Of a DNA stretch of 11,683 bases, positions 7,074 through 11,683 are shown piece after piece. Numbering within the stretch: position 1 is the stretch's first letter; each line of letters begins with the position of its first letter. The notes beneath the pieces were generated by a model that saw nothing but the letters and a program-made list of their open reading frames with translations, had not been told where the DNA came from and made no database searches. The position numbers were made by a program, and so were the translations under genes. This stretch comes from Candidatus Bathyarchaeota archaeon (lineage in GTDB: Archaea; Thermoproteota; Bathyarchaeia; Bathyarchaeales; DTEX01): assembly GCA_003601695.1 (NCBI GenBank), contig PIYH01000079.1, positions 1 through 11,683 of the forward strand, read 5' to 3'.

Positions 7074-7568
7074 ATGGGATACATTGAGATGGTGTTCAGC
7101 AGGATACGTAGGAAAAAGCCGAAGCCTCCATCGATATCTCGGAGGGACTTTCTCCGCTTAAAACCAGTACGGAATCCCGCGCTCAAGTGGAAGAAGGATG
7201 ATGAAGGCAGGATTAGAATAATCATTCCCTTGATGAAGCCTTCAGAGAAAAAGAAGAAGAGTTCTTCGAGGATCATCAATATTCTGGCGAAAGCACTGCC
7301 CGAGCCTCCTAAGGAGAAGTACATACAACTCGATGAAATAGGATCGGTTGTGTGGGAGCTATGCGATGGAGAGAATAAAGCAAAGGATATAGCCGATCAT
7401 CTATGCCGGAAATATAAGCTTTTACCTATAGAGGCTGAAATGCCATTAAGTAAATACCTTAACGATCTCGCTAAGCGAGGTCTCATAAGCTTCATTCTTC
7501 CAGAGGATCTTCAAAAAAGACTGGGAAAGGAGAAGCTTCCCGGCGGGATGCCTATTTCCTCGAGCTAA
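7074..7568 (+). CDS. PqqD-domain protein (RiPP recognition element-like)
   Basis: The C-terminal half matches the PqqD family: KYIQLDEIGSVVWELCDG (82-99), then a helix with KDIADHLCRKY and a closing LNDLAKRGLISF (129-140). PqqD proteins are small winged-helix peptide binders, best known for presenting a precursor peptide to a radical SAM enzyme in pyrroloquinoline quinone and other RiPP pathways. Here the 164-residue protein carries an N-terminal extension of about 80 residues with a basic start (FSRIRRKKPKPP), a strand-like KPVRNPALKWKKDDEGRIRIIIP and a Lys-rich linker (EKKKKSS); archaeal free-standing PqqD proteins commonly have this kind of lead-in. No signal peptide or membrane segment is seen. 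The gene is probably leaderless from the TATA box 25 bp upstream, diverges from nadE, and overlaps the next gene tail-to-tail by 4 bp. No radical SAM gene or precursor is visible, so its partner is unknown, and a role in PQQ synthesis is unlikely. Confidence 0.82.
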   Translation: MGYIEMVFSRIRRKKPKPPSISRRDFLRLKPVRNPALKWKKDDEGRIRIIIPLMKPSEKKKKSSSRIINILAKALPEPPKEKYIQLDEIGSVVWELCDGENKAKDIADHLCRKYKLLPIEAEMPLSKYLNDLAKRGLISFILPEDLQKRLGKEKLPGGMPISSS

Positions 7569-8533
7569 TGACAACGGAAGGATTCCAAGATCTCATTGAA
7601 TAAAGCCTCGTGTTCCTCTGCTTTAAGCCTTATCTTGAATGGGAAGGACCTATAAACTTGTGTGTCGAGGGCGAAGAAGTATATTCTATTCCTTTCTGGA
7701 CAGTACCAGAGGGCTACTGAGCATATCTCCTTCCCCCTCCTAGTAAAGGTGCCTGAAAACTTAGCTTCTTCAATCAATACTGTATGGCTTCCCAGTTTCT
7801 TCTCGCCCTTAATTTTGAAGGATACCTTTCTTCTCTTGAGGATTTTCTTCCCAAACTCTCCCATGTAATTTTTCTTGAACCATTCCTCCAAATTTCTATA
7901 TGTATCCTTGAATCTCACATTCGCCGCTGGGAAGTACTTGACGTATATGCTTCTCTTACGCTCCTCAAACGTAGAAAGTTTCTCCTCTAAAAGTGCAATG
8001 TTCATCTCAGTTGATTTGATCTCCGTAGCGTTTAGGAGGAAGGTCTTAGGCGTTTCAAAGCGTATCTTCATAAACGACCAAACATATTTCTCCCCGTGGC
8101 ACTCAATCGTGTCTATGAGGGTCTTAATTATCTTTCTAGCCTCTTCATCATATTTTCTAAAGAAAAAGCGAACTGCTACTGTCCTATTGCTTTCCGGACA
8201 TCGCCAGATATAATATCTCTCTTTAACCCCATAATCCAGAAGTAAATAGACGGCTTTATGATTATTAACCACAGTATCCTGTCTCTCCATAATCTTGAAG
8301 TCCATCTTCTTTTTGCCAGCTTCCTTCTTTATGCGATTCGTAATCTTATCAACGATCTCGAGAAGTGAAGTCTTAGATTTCTTAGAGATTGGAATCCAGC
8401 TGACCTCAATCAAGGAGTCCTCGGATCCAACTAGGAATATTCCTTCTCTATGATCTCCACCATGACGGGTGAGGTGCATATTCTCGGGAACCCTAACCAA
8501 GAAGCCGTTCCAGCCTATCTCCTTAAACCTCAT
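7565..8533 (-). CDS. Unrecognised 322-aa protein with two related domains
   Basis: I do not recognise the family. The protein has no signal peptide or membrane helix and looks soluble, mixed alpha/beta and Lys/Arg-rich. It appears to be an internal duplication. Copy 1 (about 1-146) has strands, a helix around TSLLEIVDKITNRIKKEAG, then YYIWRCPESNRTVAVRFFF and a final helix ending IECH. Copy 2 (about 151-322) has a helix around NLEEWFKKNYMGEFGKKIL, then SVALWYCPERNRIYFFALD and a final helix ending FRCH. The shared motif W-x-C-P-E-x-N-R (W110 and W276) and the Cys-His pair ending each copy are clear by eye. The strand-helix-strand order could suit a PsbP/Mog1-like fold, but that is a guess. The ATG at 8533 has GGAG 7 nt upstream and a TATA-like box beyond. 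The stop overlaps that of the PqqD-like gene. Confidence 0.82.
   Translation of the reverse strand: MRFKEIGWNGFLVRVPENMHLTRHGGDHREGIFLVGSEDSLIEVSWIPISKKSKTSLLEIVDKITNRIKKEAGKKKMDFKIMERQDTVVNNHKAVYLLLDYGVKERYYIWRCPESNRTVAVRFFFRKYDEEARKIIKTLIDTIECHGEKYVWSFMKIRFETPKTFLLNATEIKSTEMNIALLEEKLSTFEERKRSIYVKYFPAANVRFKDTYRNLEEWFKKNYMGEFGKKILKRRKVSFKIKGEKKLGSHTVLIEEAKFSGTFTRRGKEICSVALWYCPERNRIYFFALDTQVYRSFPFKIRLKAEEHEALFNEILESFRCH
7568..8533 (-). repeat. Tandem duplicated domain within the 322-aa protein
   Basis: The two halves, residues 1-146 (8096-8533) and 151-322 (7568-8083), share the order strand, helix, strand, W-x-C-P-E-x-N-R, strand, helix, C-H. The motif recurs with a period of 166 residues. 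The repeat is visible at protein level only; the DNA copies are well diverged. Confidence 0.5.
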
Positions 8534-8841
8534 CAGATGTCTCCACTACTTTAGTGATGTGAAGAAACAGATAAAAATTTCTCGCGTAGGAATGGTTGCC
8601 TGCGCTCGGCGGTTTCGGAGGCATACACGCTGCTTTTTCTCGGGATAAGAACTCTCATTATTTCACTTCATAACTGTGATCAGCACTCCAGCCTTCTATC
8701 CCGAATTCTAGCTTCTATATCAGTTTATGATGGAACTCATCTATCTTATCAATTTTCTCGATACCCGCTGTTATGATGGGGATGCTTGAAAGCAGCCGGG
8801 GAGCTTATCATGTATTCTTCTAGAGAGGAGGTTGAAAAGGT
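8534..8841. other. Intergenic region without an identifiable gene
   Basis: This 308-bp stretch holds the promoter of the 322-aa gene at its left end. Two short minus-strand frames were seen: 8551-8658 (35 codons from ATG, start MRVLIPRKSS) and an open stretch 8715-8804 without a start (contains SSIPIITAGIEKIDKIDEF). Neither has a Shine-Dalgarno site or a recognised family. The second may be a gene remnant. A GC-richer patch near 8605-8630 shows short complementary ends (GCCT/AGGC) but no convincing RNA fold. Confidence 0.4.
8541..8580 (-). promoter_or_regulatory. Promoter and Shine-Dalgarno site of the 322-aa gene
   Basis: On the minus strand AAATTTTTAT (8571-8580) is TATA-like. It predicts a start near 8549 and a short leader of about 16 nt. 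GGAG at 8541-8544 lies 7 nt before the ATG. Confidence 0.42.
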
Positions 8842-9981
8842 TTATTTCAAGTTTATCTCGACATTTACGGTTTTACCTGCTTCAGCTGAGACAGTTAAGG
8901 TCTTTACCATTCCCTTGTAGGAAGCCTCCAGTATATATGTGCCTTCTGCAACTGTGAATTTGAAAGAGCCGTCTCCACCAGTTTTGACGGTGTAAAGGAC
9001 GCGAGAGTTTTCAGGGTAGTAAATCGAGACATCAGCCCCAACTACTGATTCACCGTCCAGCCTAATCATTCCAGTCAACACGCCGTAATCGGCTACGTAA
9101 CTCGGCGTTACATCTATCCATCCTTTCAATGGGCTGAACGCCTTAACCAAATGATATCGGTAACCCCACTTCAGCAGGTATGCTTGGGGATAATCAAAGA
9201 AGCCGGCCGTTGGATCTACATGAATCCATCCTTTTCCTTCGAGGTAGAACTCGGACCAGGCATGGGTTGCAGGTGATATGCTGTTATCCCTCAGGAGCCT
9301 AGCAGGTATACCCATGACCCTGCACATAGCTACGAAGAGTATTGAGAAGTTTGTACACGTCCCCCTCTTCTGTCTAATCAGGGTTTTAGGAGACCTTCTA
9401 TGCCAAAACTTAATGTCGTATGTTAAGTATTTGTGAACGTACCCGCATATCGTCTTCACAGCTTCACATACATCTGTCTTATCATGGATGAGCCTGTAGG
9501 TGAATATGTAGACCATATACCTCCAGTCTAGAACTGGCTCTTCACCTGATATTGCAAGCGGCTCTACGTATTCACGCTTAAGCTCTCCAGAGGAAGGTGT
9601 AAATGGTGTGTAACCTGCTAGGTAGAGCTTAATAGCCTCTCTGACGAGATGCCACTCCTCAGAGTTCACGGCGGATAGGACGTATATGGTGTCTTCAAGC
9701 ATCGGCTTGGGCGTCTCATGTATCGTATCGATCGCTATACTCCAGTAGGTCTCAGGTGTATTCGATAAGAGCTGGAGTATCATGCCTTTGGTTTGGCTGT
9801 CTAATCCTTTCATTGATGATAGGAGCCTGCTCCAGGATAGGGGATTGATTCTCAGGAATATCCTGTACGCTGTAGGTGTAAACTCCCCGGACAGCAGCAG
9901 GTAAAATGCAGGGGCTACTAGGTAGAGTAGGATGAACGCGGCTATCGTAAGTCCAATAAGCCTTTTCTTAGAAAGATCCAT
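8842..9981 (-). CDS. Membrane-anchored transglutaminase-like protein
   Basis: A 379-residue protein of the transglutaminase-like (papain-fold) superfamily. In prokaryotes these are mostly predicted cysteine proteases or amidases and occasionally crosslinkers. Layout: short basic N-terminus, one hydrophobic helix at about 7-30 acting as signal anchor, a helical linker (about 35-150), the transglutaminase core (about 150-265), and a C-terminal beta-sandwich (about 299-379). The core shows RGTCTNFSILFVAMCRVMGIPARLL with nucleophile C209, THAWSEFYLEGKGWIHVDPTAG with H240 and D256, so the Cys-His-Asp triad is complete. The last domain, with GMIRLDG, VVGADVSIYYP and GDGSFKFTVAEGTYILEASYKG, resembles carboxypeptidase-regulatory-like or related surface domains. 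The active part should face outside. No Shine-Dalgarno site precedes the ATG, and an AT-rich element 25 bp upstream suggests a leaderless mRNA. Its substrate cannot be inferred. Confidence 0.88.
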   Translation of the reverse strand: MDLSKKRLIGLTIAAFILLYLVAPAFYLLLSGEFTPTAYRIFLRINPLSWSRLLSSMKGLDSQTKGMILQLLSNTPETYWSIAIDTIHETPKPMLEDTIYVLSAVNSEEWHLVREAIKLYLAGYTPFTPSSGELKREYVEPLAISGEEPVLDWRYMVYIFTYRLIHDKTDVCEAVKTICGYVHKYLTYDIKFWHRRSPKTLIRQKRGTCTNFSILFVAMCRVMGIPARLLRDNSISPATHAWSEFYLEGKGWIHVDPTAGFFDYPQAYLLKWGYRYHLVKAFSPLKGWIDVTPSYVADYGVLTGMIRLDGESVVGADVSIYYPENSRVLYTVKTGGDGSFKFTVAEGTYILEASYKGMVKTLTVSAEAGKTVNVEINLK

Positions 9982-10000
9982 CGTTCTAAATTAATTGCCT

Positions 10001-10012
10001 TAATGCATTAAT
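10001..10012 (-). promoter_or_regulatory. Candidate TATA element of the transglutaminase-like gene
   Basis: ATTAATGCATTA on the minus strand is centred about 25 bp before the ATG at 9981, which would give a leaderless mRNA. It is AT-rich but not a good TATA consensus. Confidence 0.3.
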
Positions 10013-10190
10013 GTTTTTCCAATATATCCTCTGTTCCATGTCTTTCTCTGCTTACTCATCCCGATGGGGATTACGTATCAATTGAAGCTCAGATGCACAT
10101 TTTTAAAAACAAAGGCGCCAATAAAAGCTCTCTAGGACTATGGAATGGCTGAAAAAGCCTTGTGATAGACTTGGAGATCACGGATAGAGA

Positions 10191-10198
10191 TATATAAA
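10191..10198 (+). promoter_or_regulatory. Strong TATA-like element without an evident gene
   Basis: TATATAAA, preceded by GAGA, is the closest match to an archaeal TATA box in the window. On the plus strand it would start RNA near 10220, just before an ATG at 10226 that opens only 18 codons. RNA from here would run antisense to the broken gene at 10243-10448. The element is near-symmetrical and could instead serve the minus strand, with a long leader to the transglutaminase-like gene. Confidence 0.35.
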
Positions 10199-10242
10199 TG
10201 CATAGAACAAGATTTTTTATGCAAAATGGCGGAACTCAAGAA

Positions 10243-10448
10243 TTATGCAGTAGAATCTTCTATAATGTTAGGTTTCACGTAGGCTTTGGGTTTCCTCCTG
10301 ACGGCGTCGCGGATGAATTCCTCCATGCTCATGTAGTCGAGCTCAGCTTCATCCTCATGAATCCTCTAATATTCTCTATTAGCTATTGGGAATTTCCATC
10401 CGTCGAGGATAACTTCGCCTTCAACCCTCCCGTCTTCTCTTCAGCCAT
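10243..10448 (-). pseudogene. Broken small gene, possibly DNA-binding/antitoxin-like
   Basis: A minus-strand ATG at 10448 opens MAEEKTG. If one G is restored in the GGG run near 10429-10431, the frame continues as RVEGEVILDGWKFPIANREY, meets a TAG at 10366-10368, and continues in the same frame for 40 residues (RIHEDEAELDYMSMEEFIRD, then AVRRKPKAYVKPN) to TAA at 10243-10245. The MSMEEFIRDAVRRK stretch resembles the second helix of ribbon-helix-helix proteins such as many antitoxins. With one shift and one stop repaired, a protein of about 68 residues results. It could be a pseudogene, an assembly error or, less likely, a chance open frame. No toxin partner is visible. Confidence 0.4.
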
Positions 10449-10557
10449 CTCGCATAATAAATCGTGAATCTAATTCTGGAAACAGATTTCAGACGGTTCC
10501 TTAATAATTAAAGTCGTGCATGTTTTAGGTTCAATCTTAAAAGATATCTTGACCCGT

Positions 10558-11124
10558 TTAGTCTTTCCCTTCTTTCTTCCTCTTTTTAGGTGGAGTTATA
10601 CCTCTGCTTATCAAGGCATTCACCAGAGATATGCCTACAACTCCTCCTATGGTGCCGCCTATTGCATGAAGACCCGCCCATCCAAGCACTCCTCCCCATC
10701 TCTGTAGAGCCATAGGCGACATAAATAGAGCTCCGATTATCACTCCTGCGACGGCTGCTGAGATGATCGATATAGCTGTCAAGAGGATAGAGCCTAAAAT
10801 TTTTTGTTCAAATAGCCGTTTATATCCCGAAGTGAATGCAAGGATATCGAAGATTATTGAGGCTGCTGAGAATCCGAGGAAATGCATAGCTGTCGGTCTA
10901 AACATGAAATTTATTATAGTTGCAATCAATCCGACAGATGTTGCTGTTCCAATCTTCTCAACCCACCAAACAGCGAGGATTATTGATGTGAACCCTATGA
11001 GGTCGCAGAGAAACGGTAAATGGAAGAGTTTATAGAAGATTGGGGATAGTGTTGTGCTTAGGATCCCCCATAGCGCTGCGAATATTGTTATGCTTGCTAT
11101 CTCCCGCGCCGTAAAATAGGACAT
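10558..11124 (-). CDS. Six-helix membrane protein, ECF-transporter S component-like
   Basis: A 188-residue, very hydrophobic protein with about six predicted membrane helices (roughly 8-28, 40-55, 58-75, 83-98, 107-133, 145-172) and a basic cytoplasmic tail, PPKKRKKEGKD. Size, helix number and the opening TAREIASITIFAALWGIL resemble substrate-binding S components of energy-coupling factor vitamin importers, particularly YkoE-like proteins linked to thiamine or hydroxymethylpyrimidine. This is a resemblance, not a firm assignment. S components need ATPases (A/A') and a T component, and none is encoded in the window. They may be shared and located elsewhere, as in group II ECF systems. A GGGG lies just before the ATG, and a TATA-like box lies about 48 bp upstream. 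It follows the Cas02710-type gene on the same strand after 125 bp and probably has its own promoter. Confidence 0.65.
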   Translation of the reverse strand: MSYFTAREIASITIFAALWGILSTTLSPIFYKLFHLPFLCDLIGFTSIILAVWWVEKIGTATSVGLIATIINFMFRPTAMHFLGFSAASIIFDILAFTSGYKRLFEQKILGSILLTAISIISAAVAGVIIGALFMSPMALQRWGGVLGWAGLHAIGGTIGGVVGISLVNALISRGITPPKKRKKEGKD

Positions 11125-11166
11125 TCCCCATCAGCTCAGTAAAAATATTCTTCAGTAGATGATAAA

Positions 11167-11177
11167 CTTAAATATTT
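11167..11177 (-). promoter_or_regulatory. Candidate TATA box of the membrane-protein gene
   Basis: On the minus strand this reads AAATATTTAAG. It predicts initiation near 11147, about 23 nt before the ATG at 11124. It suggests the membrane-protein gene is transcribed apart from the CRISPR-associated gene upstream. Confidence 0.42.
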
Positions 11178-11249
11178 GCATCAAATATGCGGAGTGCCTT
11201 AATCTTCTGATGATTATATTCCAAAAATATCTGGATGTGTCTCATGGGT

Positions 11250-11683
11250 TTAGTATTTCCATTTTATGAATTGTGAGTCTTCCATCAGTTGCTTTAGATC
11301 TTTTACTGTCTCATCTGAATATTCGATTGTCTTTTCTAGGAGGTTATTGAAGGTTTTCTTGTTGATGGGGTTTATTCCATGCGCTAGTATGGATTGGTTT
11401 CTTCTTGATAGGAGACCCTGCATCTTCATGTCTTTGATGAATCTTTCACCGAGTATGTCTCTTTCTGCCTCTAATAGTTCATAGCTCATCTTTAATGATA
11501 GCTTTATTGGCTCTTCGCCTGTTATGTTCCATCTTCTCCATAATTCTTTCGGAATAATGCTTGGGTCTGATCTTTGCGGGTCTATTTCATAGATTCTTTT
11601 GAGTCTATAGTGTGCTATTAGCTCGACGGTTCTGTATAGTCTGGCTACAGCGTCGATACGTAGGATCTTATGCTCATCCATAT
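11250..11683 (-). CDS. CRISPR-associated Cas02710-family (Csm6/Csx1-like) HEPN RNase, N-terminus missing
   Basis: The visible 143 residues match the C-terminal HEPN region of the TIGR02710 (Cas02710) family: DAVARLYRTVELIAHYRLKR (10-29), KLSLKMSYELLEAERDILGERF (60-81) and LLSRRNQSILAHGINPI (90-106). R94-N95-Q-S-I-L-A-H101 fits the HEPN RNase motif R-N-x-x-x-x-x-H (R-x(6)-H). Family members are usually about 400 residues, with an N-terminal CARF domain that senses cyclic oligoadenylate made by Cas10 in type III CRISPR-Cas and so activates RNA cleavage. Here the DAVARLYR block would lie mid-protein, so the ATG at 11681 is almost certainly internal and the gene continues beyond the right edge. 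The stretch looks more AT-rich by eye than the housekeeping genes. The HEPN motif is intact; the CARF domain cannot be checked. Confidence 0.85.
   Translation of the reverse strand, partial: MDEHKILRIDAVARLYRTVELIAHYRLKRIYEIDPQRSDPSIIPKELWRRWNITGEEPIKLSLKMSYELLEAERDILGERFIKDMKMQGLLSRRNQSILAHGINPINKKTFNNLLEKTIEYSDETVKDLKQLMEDSQFIKWKY

Larger units (their letters stand above)
9982..10557. other. 576-bp region with remnants and isolated promoter-like elements
   Basis: No intact gene is supported. On the minus strand a small broken gene occupies 10243-10448. An 89-codon plus-strand frame at 10198-10467 is antisense to it and looks like its shadow. Plus-strand TATA-like elements occur at 10101-10110 (TTTTTAAAAA, with an ATG at 10140 opening only 15 codons, start MEWLKKPCDRL) and at 10191-10198. 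A small palindrome ATCCC-GATG-GGGAT lies near 10058-10072. The rest shows nothing recognisable. Confidence 0.45.

Noticed and set aside
8551..8658. 35-codon minus-strand frame just upstream of the 322-aa gene, considered as a precursor peptide for the PqqD-like protein
   Set aside because: No good Shine-Dalgarno site, no leader/core pattern, no repeated Cys/Ser/Thr core, and it overlaps the likely promoter of the next gene.
10198..10467. 89-codon plus-strand frame beginning inside a strong TATA-like box
   Set aside because: Its ATG lies within the TATA element and so upstream of the expected RNA start. Its translation looks like the antisense of the better minus-strand reading at 10243-10448.
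1..11683. CRISPR array, given the CRISPR-associated gene at the right edge
   Set aside because: No regularly spaced direct repeats were seen, including in the 11125-11249 gap.
1..11683. tRNA, rRNA, C/D box RNA or insertion sequence
   Set aside because: No T-loop-like GGTTCRANTC with matching acceptor stem, no rRNA-like sequence, no paired C and D boxes, and no transposase or terminal repeats were found by eye. A TGATGTG near 8555 lacks a matching D box.

Overview
The window looks archaeal. Plausible start codons are preceded either by GGTGA/GGAG-type Shine-Dalgarno sites or, with no Shine-Dalgarno, by AT-rich TATA-like boxes about 25 bp upstream, which is the leaderless pattern. The gene set fits an archaeon: a pilin/archaellin-like surface protein, an M42 (TET-type) aminopeptidase, a free-standing PqqD-like protein and a CRISPR-associated Cas02710-type protein. 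Moderate base composition and gene content would suit a Bathyarchaeia-like or other Thermoproteota lineage, but that placement is inference.

Left part (1-3400), plus strand: the C-terminal part of a pilin/archaellin-like exported protein cut by the left edge, a 343-bp gap, then a complete GH2 beta-mannosidase with both catalytic glutamates. Both transcription units end at T7 tracts. A 483-bp spacer follows, holding only degraded reading frames.

Centre-left (3835-6973), minus strand: a compact unit transcribed right to left, nadE (TTG start), then a class I/II aminotransferase, then an M42 aminopeptidase. The last two are separated by about 11 bp if Shine-Dalgarno-supported starts are used. 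NadE makes NAD+, the aminotransferase moves amino groups between amino acids and 2-oxoacids, and M42 trims peptides, so the unit looks like amino-acid and cofactor housekeeping.

Centre-right (7074-9981): a divergent, probably leaderless PqqD-domain gene runs tail-to-tail into an unrecognised 322-aa gene, their stop codons overlapping. The 322-aa protein appears to be two copies of one domain, each with a W-x-C-P-E-x-N-R signature. Upstream lies a membrane-anchored transglutaminase-like protein. No radical SAM enzyme, precursor peptide or transporter is visible, so a peptide-modification role for this group is a hypothesis only.

Right part (9982-11683): a 576-bp region with a broken small gene on the minus strand and a strong isolated TATA-like element; a six-helix membrane protein resembling an ECF-transporter S component; and, cut by the right edge, the C-terminal HEPN ribonuclease part of a Cas02710 (Csm6/Csx1-like) protein. 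The last is the best hint of an accessory system, as a type III CRISPR-Cas locus may begin just beyond the window. No CRISPR array, tRNA, rRNA, insertion sequence or integrase was seen.
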